A stretch of 16,242 bases of DNA from JBLHGU01 sp047615875 (GCA_047615875.1 JBLHGU010000112.1:1-16242), one strand, 5' to 3'. Shown: positions 1 to 7,656, counted from the stretch's first letter. Numbers and translations are program-made. The notes: generated from the letters alone by a model not told the origin.

Positions 1-311
1 GTCCGTGGATGCGCAGCTGAGTGCCGGACCCTCTATGACACCTGAGTAGATCCTGGTAATTGGCTGCCCGTATGTGCGTTGTTGGGAGCAAGTATGTGAA
101 GTTGGCTAGAAGGCGCACTCAAAAAAATTAACACGCGGCGGTGTGTGGTGAATCAACGGTAGATATGGGGTGCCGCCGTGAAAGACGGCAAGATGGTAAC
201 TAAGTCCAAGTTTTTCGGCGGCAGCGGCAACCTGAGTTAGAGTATTGGTGGTAACAGTTAGCTCTGTGATATGTTTTTCGGCACGTTGATCTCGGAATAG
301 ACTCTCTAACC
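1..311. other. No confident gene; left edge of the window
   Basis: No recognisable protein family, RNA or repeat was found here. An open frame runs on the minus strand from the start region of the next gene down to a TAG at about 106, with plausible amino-acid composition but no ATG (only a TTG near 321) and no recognised motif. It overlaps the start of the zinc-ribbon gene antisense, so it may be a decayed gene tail or chance. Confidence 0.4.
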
Positions 312-679
312 ATGCCAGCAAAATTAAAGCCAGAATATGTAGAAACCATTCTTCGAGAGCGTGGTATCGAAGAATGGTTACGCCCTATAAGAATCGACGT
401 GCTCGAACAACTTTCCGCTGCACACATGGTCACGAGTGGACAGCGATCGCTGGCTCTGTAATAGATCGCACGGGGTGCCCTTTTTGTAGGCATGTCACAC
501 CAGAGTTAGTCAACGACCGTCTCCACGACCGTGGCATTAGTCTGTTGGGTGAATACACTACGGTTAACGATAAGGCCCTGTTTGAGTGCACTGAAGGCCA
601 CCGATGGAGGACAACACCAGCGTCAGTTATGGCTGGTACTGGCTGTCCCGATGGCGCAGGAGTTTACGGTGCCGATTGA
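312..679 (+). pseudogene. Treble-clef zinc-ribbon repeat protein, frameshifted
   Basis: From ATG 312 the frame reads MPAKLKPEYVETILRERGIE, the usual lead-in of a repeat unit in probable zinc-ribbon (treble-clef) proteins. Around 384-386 the family pattern continues one frame over (YKN-R-ART-FRCTHGHEW), which fits loss of a single base. Two units follow: C-x-HGHEW ... GCPFC, then C-x-EGHRW ... GCPDG, where the last metal ligand is Gly instead of Cys. The stop is at 677-679. Such proteins are short, sit in mobile and phage regions, and some are fused to Vsr-like nucleases; no nuclease is visible here and no function can be assigned. The next gene starts directly after the stop in the same frame, so the two may be coupled. 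The family pattern is clear; whether the frameshift is a real mutation or a base error is not. Confidence 0.55.
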
Positions 680-934
680 GTGTTACCAGTGATTGCCCTC
701 ACCACCCTACGCAACTTCTTCGATAAGCACGATCTTCACTGCAACTGTCACGGCTGTGGACGCTCCACCCAGATGTCGTGGATGGCCTTGGCCCAAAAAT
801 ACAGGTGGGAACTACATGTGAGCCAAATCGAGCCAAATCGAGCCAAACTGGTCTGCAAGCAATGTAACAGCAAGGATGTTGGAATCAGGTTCGTTTTTGC
901 TGAGGCAAAGGAGTTCAGGTATCGGGACTACTAA
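680..934 (+). CDS. Small C4 zinc-ribbon protein of unknown function
   Basis: An 84-residue product starting at a GTG placed directly after the preceding TGA; an alternative GTG lies three codons on. The N-terminal third is helical (TTLRNFFDKHDL). A CHGCGRST knuckle is followed by a predicted helix and then CKQCNSKDVGIRF, making a CxxC...CxxC zinc ribbon with the GIR(F/V) ending seen in many small proteins of mobile elements and alphaproteobacterial chromosomes. A 10-bp direct repeat (821-847) sits between the two knuckles inside the coding frame. No good ribosome-binding site lies at the usual distance; an AGGAG occurs about 17 bases upstream, so translation may depend on the upstream gene. 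Function unknown. Confidence 0.5.
   Translation: MLPVIALTTLRNFFDKHDLHCNCHGCGRSTQMSWMALAQKYRWELHVSQIEPNRAKLVCKQCNSKDVGIRFVFAEAKEFRYRDY
821..847 (+). repeat. 10-bp tandem repeat inside a zinc-ribbon gene
   Basis: The unit agccaaatcg occurs twice, followed by a partial third copy agccaaa. Because the unit is not a multiple of three, a recent gain or loss of one copy would shift the reading frame between the two CxxC knuckles. Confidence 0.85.
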
Positions 935-1433
935 CAGGATCACTGCCTAGTCACTAAACACCAAGTCCAAGCCAATACGGAAAAAAATGTGTTTCAAAAG
1001 TGAACTATTAGTGAACCGATATATGGCCCTTAATAGAAAAGTCACGTAAGTCATTGATTTAATGGTGGCCAGGGGCAGAATCGAACTGCCGACACGGGGA
1101 TTTTCAGAACGCTAATGGAATTTTTTATTTATATTTATCAAAAGCTTACCGAGGCGTCCGTTGCCTTTTCGGCACAAAAATGCACAACCGTGCACTACTG
1201 ATCCACACAATATCCCCACACGCCATATCGTAAACAACGATTTAACACACTTTGAATATTTCACTACAGCCAGATTATTCTACGAATTATTTACCCAAAT
1301 ACTCTTGGGGATATTCGACATTTCTCCACCCAATAAAGAATATATATAATACCTTATAAGTTATTATATATTTGCCATTTAATATTTTATATGTTATTTA
1401 TTTATACCTATAAAATAGCACATAAGATATTAA
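935..1433. other. Intergenic: tRNA-Phe scar, then AT-rich promoter region
   Basis: The stretch contains the first tRNA-Phe-derived repeat (listed separately) followed by about 325 bases without a supportable gene. From about 1330 to 1433 the DNA is very AT-rich, unlike the gene after it. A TATAAAAT at 1409-1416 is a possible -10 box for the regulator at 1434, but the matching -35 is weak and the implied leader is only about 10-18 bases. No clear Shine-Dalgarno sequence precedes the ATG at 1434. Confidence 0.45.
1044..1107 (-). repeat. tRNA-Phe 3'-half repeat 1 (att-like scar)
   Basis: Read on the minus strand, 1107-1063 gives the anticodon loop CTGAAAA (anticodon GAA), the anticodon-stem strand TCCCC, a variable loop, a complete T arm (GGCAG-TTCGATT-CTGCC), the acceptor strand CCTGGCC, discriminator A and CCA. 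The 5' half of the tRNA is absent, so this is not a functional gene. The flank cgtaagtcattgattta directly left of it is nearly repeated before copy 2 (7194-7211). The right flank differs from copies 2 and 3. A tRNA 3' end with only one shared flank is what serial integrations by a tyrosine recombinase leave; that reading is an inference. Confidence 0.75.
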
Positions 1434-1901
1434 ATGAAATCACAAGACCGAGTCGTAGCCCGCCGCCAGATCGATAGGCGCCTTCGTATTCTGCGAGATG
1501 AAAAGGCGATTGCGCGTCCTCCCCGTGGTTGGATACGCGCTATTCGTGAGGCTCTGGGGATGACCACTGCCCAACTTGGTACACGAATGGGTGTAAGTCA
1601 ACCACGCGCATTTGCGATAGAAAAGGCCGAAGAAAACCGTACTCTCACCCTCGAAACCTTGGAAAAGGCTGCCCGCGCGCTTGAGTGCCACTTGGTCTAT
1701 GCTCTAGTTCCTCGCGAGCCGCTTGAAGATCTCCTAAGAAAACGCGCTTGCAAACTTGCCACGCGCAAGCTCGAAACAACCGGCCACAGCATGAAGTTGG
1801 AAGCGCAAGGTGTGAATATGGAAGACGAAGATGAACAACTCAAACGCCTGATTGAAAAACTTATCGAAAAAAGCGGCTCCGAACTTTGGGAGAAATCATG
1901 A
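1434..1901 (+). CDS. Mobile mystery protein A (HTH regulator)
   Basis: A 155-residue protein matching mobile mystery protein A, the DNA-binding partner of mobile mystery protein B in mobile elements. Residues about 32-90 form an XRE-like helix-turn-helix: RGWIRAIREALGMTTAQLG, then GVSQPRAFAIEKAE as recognition helix, then LTLETLEKAARALECHLVYAL. The N-terminus is basic (RRQIDRRLRIL) and the C-terminal third is charged and helical. Its last codon overlaps the start of the Fic gene (ATGA), so the pair is translationally coupled, as is usual for this family. By analogy with antitoxin-regulators it may repress its own AT-rich promoter and restrain the Fic protein, but neither has been shown by the sequence. 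It is the first gene after tRNA-Phe scar 1. Confidence 0.85.
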   Translation: MKSQDRVVARRQIDRRLRILRDEKAIARPPRGWIRAIREALGMTTAQLGTRMGVSQPRAFAIEKAEENRTLTLETLEKAARALECHLVYALVPREPLEDLLRKRACKLATRKLETTGHSMKLEAQGVNMEDEDEQLKRLIEKLIEKSGSELWEKS

Positions 1902-2488
1902 GCGACGATCCTCTCCTCAAAACCGATGACGCTTCTACGCCGTTATCGCCGGAAGAACAGGAAGGATTAATCCCATCCTACATTACGCTGCGTTCTGAAC
2001 TTAACGAAGCAGAACAAGCAAATATCCTTGAAGCTGAAGACTGGGCTTTCGCTCGAAGGCGTAACATACTCTTAGAGACGTTTTTAGTCCAATTACACAA
2101 CAAGATGTTCGGTCATGTTTGGAAATGGGCGGGAAGTTTTCGTCGGACTGGCAAGAACATCGGTATCGACGCCTACATCATCCCCATCGAACTGCGGCAA
2201 CTTCTAAATGATGTCCGGTTTTGGGTGGAAAACAATACTTACCCGCCTGATGAAATCGCTGCAAGGTTTCATCACCGACTGGTGTGGATTCACCTCTTTC
2301 CCAACGGGAATGGCCGTCACGCCCGTACAGCTGCAGATCTGTTACTAGTTTCCATGGACGAGCCACGCTTTACCTGGGGCCGTGAAAACTTGGTTGATAC
2401 CAACGAGACTCGCATAGCCTATATTGCGGCACTTCGCGATGCTGACAAACATGATTACGAATCTCTACTAAAGTTTGTACGCACGTAA
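1898..2488 (+). CDS. Mobile mystery protein B (Fic-domain protein)
   Basis: A 196-residue Fic-fold protein. ATG 1898 is chosen because it overlaps the preceding stop (ATGA) and follows GGGAGA at good spacing; a TTG at 1886 would add four residues. Fic enzymes transfer AMP or related nucleotides from a nucleotide donor to protein hydroxyls. The active-site loop is HLFPNGNGRHAR (residues 132-143). The catalytic His, the phosphate-binding GNGR and the last Arg are present. The residue before Phe is Leu rather than Pro, and the usual acidic metal ligand is Asn, the state I recall for this family. Helices before the motif (ARFHHRLVWI) and the flap region (GKNIGIDAYIIP) are intact. A canonical inhibitory [S/T]xxxE[G/N] motif is not evident (nearest: SELNEA, residues 34-39), so control may come from protein A. 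The target is unknown. Confidence 0.85.
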   Translation: MSDDPLLKTDDASTPLSPEEQEGLIPSYITLRSELNEAEQANILEAEDWAFARRRNILLETFLVQLHNKMFGHVWKWAGSFRRTGKNIGIDAYIIPIELRQLLNDVRFWVENNTYPPDEIAARFHHRLVWIHLFPNGNGRHARTAADLLLVSMDEPRFTWGRENLVDTNETRIAYIAALRDADKHDYESLLKFVRT

Positions 2489-2576
2489 TTTTACCGTAGC
2501 GCCGCTGTATAAAACAGCCCCCTATGCGGTACTAGCAAATTAACTTTTTAGGACAATGTTAGTCCGACCTTGATTT

Positions 2577-3022
2577 TCAACCAATTACTTTGTTCCATTC
2601 TGAGAACGCACTGATCCTGAGATTTCGATAGTGCTCAGCGTAAACATAGGTGTCGACCTAGATTGAACAGATTGTAGACAGCAGCATGAACTCCCAAGAA
2701 TCGTTGAGCATGTCTTGGATATTTAAACCGTCGCACCCCTCGTTCTCGTACCCGAGTGGGTTGGTGCGATAATTCTTCCCGATTGTTGGCATACTGTGAT
2801 GTGTCGTGAATTGCTTCAGGAATCAGTTCTCGATGAGCAACATTGTAGCTACGCAATTTGTCGGTCACAATCTTCCTCTGCTCACTGCCATGTGACATGA
2901 GTAGCCGCTTGAAGAAGCGCTTTGCCGCAGGCCCATCCCGGCTGACTTGAAGAAACACATCGACCATTTCGCCATCTTAATCTACGGCCCGACAGAGGTA
3001 GTGCTGTTTGCCTCGAACACCT
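2577..3022 (-). pseudogene. IS6-family transposase remnant, copy 1
   Basis: This is the C-terminal part of a DDE transposase of the IS6 (IS26/IS240-like) family. Reading from about 3022 down, RGKQHYL, RAVD, a nonsense TAA where Gln is expected, DGEMVDVFLQ, RRDG-type spacing, FFKRLL, KIVTDKLRSY (second catalytic Asp), ELSHQPTRVRERGVRRFK (catalytic Glu region) and QRFLGVHAAVYNLFNLGRH follow in family order. Near 2640 the frame shifts and the normal ending EHYRNLRISAF is read in another frame to TGA 2577-2579. The N-terminal HTH and first Asp are missing. The 5' boundary abuts, and partly overlaps antisense, a tyrosine-recombinase remnant. No terminal inverted repeats were identified. It cannot encode an active enzyme. 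Confidence 0.8.
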
Positions 3023-3305
3023 GTTGTCGCGACGGAGAGATCTACAACCTTCGCTGGGACTGGGAGGTGCGGGTGCCGGAGAACTTCGTTAAGAACGGTG
3101 AGGAACGTTTGGTGGTACTCAACAGAATTGCCGATTCGGTTGTCAATAACCGACGGGGGAATTCTGCTGGTTGGGTATTTACTTATCGTGATAAACCGAT
3201 TGCACGAATGCTTAACAGCGCGTGGTTACGGGCCCGGTCAGGTGTTGGATTACAGCAGGTTCGAGTGCATGATTTGAAACATACCTTTGGCCGGCACTTG
3301 CAGGC
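3002..3305 (+). pseudogene. Tyrosine recombinase fragment 1 (catalytic core piece)
   Basis: The fragment reads LFASNTCCRDGEIYNLRW, where the family usually has FAVNTGCRxxEI-LRW carrying the first catalytic Arg. It continues with VKNGEERLVVLNR, GWVFTYRDKPI and VRVHDLKHTFGR, the box that contains the catalytic His-Lys/Arg cluster. About 13 residues are missing between WEVRVPE and VKNG compared with what I know of this subfamily. The N-terminal SAM-like domain and the C-terminal part with the catalytic Tyr are absent. The left side meets the IS6 remnant and the right side changes at about 3300 into a second, different recombinase. Integrases of this subfamily often lie next to tRNA-derived att sites, so it may once have served the scars in this window (inference). 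Confidence 0.75.
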
Positions 3306-3309
3306 CCCA

Positions 3310-3960
3310 AGATATTTCGGAGCCATACCCGATACAGCGATGCTGTAGAAAACTTTCTGCAAGACTGCGAAAGCCGGAATAGGCCTGAGACCATTCGGCA
3401 ATACAAAAACTATCTCAACGCTTTCCCCTGGCAAAAGAAAGTTTCTGGAATCAGTCGCGCAGATGTGCTTTTACATCTTCAAGGCTACCGGGATCGACCG
3501 GCCTCTCATGTTCATGCGCTTCGCTCTCTCAAAGTGTTATTCAACTGGTGCGTCCGTCAGGAGATTCTTGATCGAAATCCGATTGCGGGCGAAAAAACTA
3601 TTCCGATCCCGTCTAGAGAACGCGTACTATCATCGGAAGAAATACAGGCTATCTGGGAATACGACGATCCACACTACTCTACGATCATCAAACTTTGCTT
3701 AATCACGGGCCAACGACGTTCAGAGATTGCAGCGATCGAACCAGGTTGGATTCAAGACGATGCTCTCACCTTCCCTGCCGGCATCACCAAAAACAAGCTG
3801 CAGCATACGATTCCGATTGCTTAATCATGCTTCTGGGACAGTATCGGGTATTGCACAGGTCTATAACCGATATTCCTACTTTGATGAAATGCGAATGGCT
3901 CAGGGGGAATATGAAAAGAATTTAGATGAGTTGCTGGCTGATTCCAAAAACACCGGGTAG
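3310..3960 (+). pseudogene. Tyrosine recombinase 2, internally deleted
   Basis: A different integrase from fragment 1. The N-terminal core-binding domain starts near 3312 without an obvious start codon (RYSDAVENFLQDC, ETIRQYKNYLN), passes through HVHALRSLKVLFNWCVRQ and LDRNPI, and enters the catalytic domain at VLSSEEIQAIWEY and LITGQRRSEIAA (catalytic Arg). After TKNKLQHTIPI near 3822 the sequence jumps, with a frame change, to the family C-terminus LNHASGTVSGIAQVYNRYS, which holds the catalytic Tyr. Roughly 90-100 residues with the HxxR and HxLRR-type boxes are missing. The final stop is at 3958-3960. This is an inactive gene produced by one internal deletion. It converges on the minus-strand primase-helicase 64 bases away, with no clear terminator between. 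Confidence 0.8.
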
Positions 3961-4024
3961 GAATTCCAAATAAACTGGCTCTAGGAAACCAAAGAGTTGT
4001 TTATGTGCCTCTCAAAAATCCTTC

Positions 4025-6427
4025 CTATTGAGCAACGGCTATTTCATAACCCATTGCCCGATAGCCTTTTCTTCGCCGATCGTACATTCTACGCAAGACC
4101 GGTACATCCTGATCCACGTAGTCATATACCCGCAATTCGTTTTTACCTTCATATTGGCGATGTAGACGACCCACGTATTGCTGCAACGTCCCCCGCCATG
4201 AAATCGGAAGTGTTAGGAATAATGTATCAAGGCGAGGATTATCGAAACCTTCGCCAACATATCGGCCAGTCGCAATAATTAATCGCTCCTCATCCGGTGG
4301 AATTGAGGCAAGTTGTTCGGAAACCTTGGTTTGAGTCTTTCTACCCTGCCCACCACGCATTACGACGAGGTTTTTTGCGAAACGCCGAAGATGATTTTCA
4401 AACCATTCCAAATGGTCTGTGCGCTCCGTGAGCAATATCGGTGAGCGCCCCTCTTCAAGATTTCGTAAAACGTCATCAAAAATCAGCTCGTTCCGGTTTT
4501 CGTTTCCTGCCAGAGCTGCGTAGATTGCCTGAATACCTCTCTCAGAATCACTTTCTGAAACGGAAAACTCCGTAACTCGAGGAATAACACGATGCACGGT
4601 AGCGCGTGCGTTGTTACGCACAGAGTTCCTCACTCGGTATCGAATAGGACCACACTGCATAAGAATGATCGGATGATGACCATCCTTTCGCACAGGCGTT
4701 GCCGTGAGCCCCAGAACATATCGTGCTTTGACCTGCTTCAGTATCTGCTCAAAACTGAATGCGGATATATGGTGGGCCTCATCGACGATAACCTGGCCGT
4801 AGCTAGCCACCAAATCGTCGACTTCCCCTTTACGATTAAGACTTTGCAGCACAGCAACGTCTATTTCCCCGGTGATCTTTCGGCGCCCACCGCCAACCTG
4901 CCCTATTGCAGACTTAGGTAAATCCAAAAAACTTGCTAGCCGCTCACACCATTGCTCCATAAGATTCCGGCGATGGACAAGTACCAGCGTGTTGACCTTA
5001 CGTTGGGCGATAATCCAAGACGCAACTACCGTTTTTCCGAATGCGGTGGCAGCCGATAGAATTCCCGTATCCTCATCAAGCATTGCTCGAGCAGCACCCT
5101 TCTGTTCATCACGTAAGCTACCATGAAAATCTGCCTGGATCGCATTCCCGACAAATCGCTCATCAATAACCTTTACAGAGATTTCGTTTTCATTCATCAA
5201 CGACAATACGTTAGTCAAACAACCTCTGGGCAAGCCGATATGTCTCGGATAGTCCTCGGCGCAGGCGATGACTCTCGGCTTTCCGAAGGTGCTGAGCCGC
5301 ATTGCCTGAGCCCGATAGAACTCCGGGTTCTGGAAAGCTGCGATTCGAATCAAGCGATTAGTTAATACCGGCGGTAAAACCTCCTTTTCGAGGAAGATCT
5401 GATTCGAAATTACAATCCTAAGCTCGCTTGGTAGTTCGCCAGGAATTGGCGGCTCTGAAGACTTTCCCGATGGAGGCAATGTCCAGGGATCGTCCGGTGC
5501 GTCATCCAATGCGAGCGCCCTTTGCACGCCGACCAAATCACCGGCATCCTCTGCCGTCTTTATGATCTCTTCGACCTTTTGCGCCGCAATGCGTTCTATC
5601 TGAGATAAATAACACCACTGATCTGGAATAACCTTTAATTCGCGATCAATAAAAACGCTGTTTCCTTTTTTGCGGGGTATTTTTTGGAGGGGCAGTGCGA
5701 TCAGATTTCCAAATCCACCCTTAGGCAAAGTGTCCTGACTTGGGAATACGCGATCATAGGAATCAAAACCGATTTCCGGACGTTGTTCCATCGTAGATGT
5801 TAATACTGCCGCACCGAGGCTTCTTGCGCGCTTGGCAGATATTGGAGCATCGAAAAATATCCAAACATGTCCACCGAATCCTGAGCGGGAACGCTCCAGA
5901 TAGGCCGGTATGCCCAAAGTGTCACAGTTGTCGAGAAAAGCAAGTGCATCTTGCTCCCAGCCCAACTTGTCAAAATCAACGGCCAGGAACCAACATGTCT
6001 CATCTTTCAGAATTGGATAAACTCCAATTGTGTACTTACCCGACAAATGGCTATGTATGACCTCAGCTGAAACAGGTATGAATTGTCTGTTTTCACAATT
6101 GGCACACTTCACTCGTGGCTTGCCGCAAAGCAGTCTATCCCACTCGTTGGCGCAGGCAGGAGAATAACCAGACTTTCCACCTCCGCCCTCCCATCTCAAT
6201 GGATAGACGTCATCCCGGCCTCGAAACAGTTTCTGAAAAACCTCGATCTTTCTTCCAACAGATGATGTTTTATCCAGAGACGCGGCCGTATCGAAGGAGG
6301 TCGGAAGCCGGCCTTTTTCTTCAGAAAGACCGAGATGTTTCTTTAGTTGGGTATTTTCATCCCGTAACTTTGCACATTCGGCTTCGAGGTGCGCAAGTCT
6401 TTTCTCGAGCTGTCCGTGAGCCGACAT
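4025..6427 (-). CDS. TOTE-type AEP primase / superfamily 2 helicase
   Basis: An intact 800-residue two-enzyme protein. Residues 5-33 are a leucine-rich coiled coil. Residues about 60-275 are an archaeo-eukaryotic primase domain of the kind found in TOTE conflict systems: a KCANC knuckle (C108, C111), the metal-binding DFD at 151-153 in FLAVDFDKLGW, the GGHVW motif (H187), and DRVFPSQD followed by GFGNLIALPLQ. A linker with PP-rich turns leads to a RAD25/XPB-like helicase: LRDEQKGAARAML (438-450), Walker A ATAFGKT (460-466), DEAH (549-552), GLTATP (573-578), VGEGFDNPRLD (724-734) and QYVGRLHR (750-757). All hallmark residues are kept. Related proteins are often fused to or encoded beside a nuclease; none is fused here and none is adjacent. 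The gene lies 43 bases after a ParE-like toxin gene in the same direction and is probably co-transcribed with it. A role in sensing or restricting invading nucleic acid is predicted from the family only. Confidence 0.88.
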   Translation of the reverse strand: MSAHGQLEKRLAHLEAECAKLRDENTQLKKHLGLSEEKGRLPTSFDTAASLDKTSSVGRKIEVFQKLFRGRDDVYPLRWEGGGGKSGYSPACANEWDRLLCGKPRVKCANCENRQFIPVSAEVIHSHLSGKYTIGVYPILKDETCWFLAVDFDKLGWEQDALAFLDNCDTLGIPAYLERSRSGFGGHVWIFFDAPISAKRARSLGAAVLTSTMEQRPEIGFDSYDRVFPSQDTLPKGGFGNLIALPLQKIPRKKGNSVFIDRELKVIPDQWCYLSQIERIAAQKVEEIIKTAEDAGDLVGVQRALALDDAPDDPWTLPPSGKSSEPPIPGELPSELRIVISNQIFLEKEVLPPVLTNRLIRIAAFQNPEFYRAQAMRLSTFGKPRVIACAEDYPRHIGLPRGCLTNVLSLMNENEISVKVIDERFVGNAIQADFHGSLRDEQKGAARAMLDEDTGILSAATAFGKTVVASWIIAQRKVNTLVLVHRRNLMEQWCERLASFLDLPKSAIGQVGGGRRKITGEIDVAVLQSLNRKGEVDDLVASYGQVIVDEAHHISAFSFEQILKQVKARYVLGLTATPVRKDGHHPIILMQCGPIRYRVRNSVRNNARATVHRVIPRVTEFSVSESDSERGIQAIYAALAGNENRNELIFDDVLRNLEEGRSPILLTERTDHLEWFENHLRRFAKNLVVMRGGQGRKTQTKVSEQLASIPPDEERLIIATGRYVGEGFDNPRLDTLFLTLPISWRGTLQQYVGRLHRQYEGKNELRVYDYVDQDVPVLRRMYDRRRKGYRAMGYEIAVAQ

Positions 6428-6470
6428 ACTAATCGCCTAACTTACGGTAGCCGTACAATATCCGTCATAT

Positions 6471-6758
6471 TCAGACGATATCTTGATTTCTACTACGGCG
6501 CTCATCCCATATGCGAAGCACTTCGACTCGCCCCTCCTTAATCCGATATATGACTGAAAATGGAATATTCGGTATCGAGAACTCTCTGACTCTGTCCCAC
6601 GCTGTGGGATGACCAATCTCTGGATTAGACTTAAGAATATTTTCGGTGGCACGAAATTGTTTCTTGGCCTTGGACGCACCCTCTGTAAAAACCTCGACAT
6701 AATAGCGGCGCATCCATACAAGATCGTCTCGCGCACTAGCCAGATAAACGATCTTCAC
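6471..6758 (-). CDS. ParE/RelE-superfamily toxin
   Basis: A 95-residue toxin of the ParE/RelE fold. The N-terminal strand and helices are MKIVYLASARDDLVWMRRYY, followed by a helix ending in ENILKSNPEIGHPT. The C-terminal sheet is VREFSIPNIPFSVIYRI-EGRVEVLRIWDERR. The Arg of VREF, the Tyr-Arg of VIYR and the basic ending match this family. ParE members poison DNA gyrase and RelE members cut mRNA; the sequence alone does not decide which applies here, although the HP and IPNIPFSVIYR pattern is closer to ParE-like proteins. It starts 11 bases after the antitoxin stop, and the primase-helicase follows 43 bases later. Length and motifs are complete, so it is probably functional. Confidence 0.85.
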   Translation of the reverse strand: MKIVYLASARDDLVWMRRYYVEVFTEGASKAKKQFRATENILKSNPEIGHPTAWDRVREFSIPNIPFSVIYRIKEGRVEVLRIWDERRSRNQDIV

Positions 6759-6769
6759 GAATCGCTTAC

Positions 6770-7057
6770 CTACTGATCACCGTCGATCGAAATTTCGGGT
6801 TCCGGGAGATTATTTTCCTTATCAGTGCCCCATGTATCCACCCAGGAATTCATCGCCTCACTGGATATGAATACTCCTTTGTCTGCCTCAGCGAGCGCTT
6901 TCGCGATGGCGTGGCGCTTCTCTTCGCATGCATATAAATAAGACTCAATGGCTTTGGTGGCAATCCAGGATGCGGAACGATCCCGCTGCTTAGCTTCGGC
7001 TTCCAATCTAGATTTAATATCCTCATCCATTCGGAGAGAAAACGGGACATTGGGCAT
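6770..7057 (-). CDS. Ribbon-helix-helix (CopG/ParD-like) antitoxin
   Basis: A 95-residue protein. Residues 1-45 form a ribbon-helix-helix domain: strand NVPFSLRMDEDI, helix SRLEAEAKQRD, then RSASWIATKAIESYL. This fold dimerises to bind the operator with its N-terminal strand. The acidic C-terminal half (EADKGVFISSEAMNSWVDTWG and a charged tail) is the expected toxin-binding part. It is the first gene of the three-gene unit antitoxin, toxin, primase-helicase. An inverted repeat overlapping a good promoter lies 40-75 bases upstream, as expected for autoregulation. ATG 7057 is kept because the family begins with M-x-x-V-P-F-S directly at the strand. Confidence 0.85.
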   Translation of the reverse strand: MPNVPFSLRMDEDIKSRLEAEAKQRDRSASWIATKAIESYLYACEEKRHAIAKALAEADKGVFISSEAMNSWVDTWGTDKENNLPEPEISIDGDQ

Positions 7058-7079
7058 AGTGCGGAAAACCTCTTTAACT

Positions 7080-7130
7080 ACACTGAATTTGATTGTATTA
7101 CAGTGTAATCGTAGAGCGAATTCAAGTCAA
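7080..7130 (-). promoter_or_regulatory. Promoter and operator of the antitoxin-toxin-helicase unit
   Basis: On the minus strand, TTGACT (7130-7125) and TACACT (7107-7102) are separated by exactly 17 bases, a good sigma-70-type promoter. The -10 box lies inside a near-perfect palindrome at 7097-7109 (ATTACA-g-TGTAAT). A further half-site ACACTG at 7080-7085 is the inverted match of CAGTGT at 7101-7106. This is the arrangement expected for a ribbon-helix-helix antitoxin that represses its own promoter. Just upstream, AATAGCGCTATT (7133-7144) is a perfect 12-bp palindrome of unknown role. Confidence 0.65.
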
Positions 7131-7193
7131 AAAATAGCGCTATTTAGTACTTCAATCAAAGATGTTTGTGACCACCGTTTTTTAGGGATTTTC

Positions 7194-7380
7194 GTAAGTT
7201 ATTGATTTATGTTGGCCAGGGACAGAATCGAACTGCCGACACGGGGATTTTCAGTTTCAGCGACTATTTTATAGTCTATTAATAATCAATCGCTTACAAC
7301 GCTTGCCAGCTCCGATTGTGCCAGTAAACAGCAGTATATGACCGTAAAAGCCAGCTATTCTGGCACAAACCTGGCACACA
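7194..7380 (-). repeat. tRNA-Phe 3'-half repeat 2 with integrase-arm-like repeats
   Basis: The core 7213-7254 repeats the 3' half of tRNA-Phe seen at 1063-1107, here with the CCA end altered. Its left flank (7194-7211) matches that of copy 1. Its right flank, 7255-7380, matches that of copy 3 at roughly 85-90 percent by eye. The right arm contains one tgtgccag and two inverted tggcaca copies (about 7361-7378), resembling arm-type binding sites of a tyrosine integrase. The hybrid flanks make this the junction between two successive insertions. No intact integrase lies beside it. Confidence 0.75.
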
Positions 7381-7596
7381 CCAATAATCGTTGATGAAAT
7401 TTGAATCGGCATCCAATTTTAATTCACTAGATGGAAAATCGAAGGCGCTTGTTATTGCGATCTTCACCTATTACACGCAAATCTTGGTGACTTTTCCTGG
7501 GCACACTATAGCGTTTTTTATACACTCGTCGCTGGATGGTTAGTATTACGCCACCTACACTGCATATCAAAGTTATTTGGAAACAGATATTTACTT

Positions 7597-7634
7597 TTGA
7601 CGAAATTATTCTTATGTATATAATCTTACATAAG
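7597..7634 (+). promoter_or_regulatory. Promoter/operator of the VapBC pair
   Basis: TTGACG (7597-7602) and a consensus TATAAT (7619-7624) are separated by 16 bases. Perfect 8-bp inverted arms CTTATGTA (7611-7618) and TACATAAG (7627-7634) flank the -10 box, which is a typical autorepression site for a VapBC complex. The antitoxin ATG lies about 26 bases after the predicted transcription start. The 216 bases between the tRNA scar and this promoter show nothing else recognisable. Confidence 0.7.
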
Positions 7635-7656
7635 CTAACAGCCGAACGGCGTATCC

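Noticed and set aside
1063..1107. A complete tRNA-Phe gene at any of the three repeats
   Set aside because: Only the sequence from the anticodon loop to CCA is present; beyond the loop the bases do not supply the anticodon-stem partner, D arm or 5' acceptor strand.
1161..1349. A 62-codon plus-strand ORF after scar 1
   Set aside because: No standard ATG with a ribosome-binding site, no family pattern and low-complexity AT-rich coding; treated as chance.
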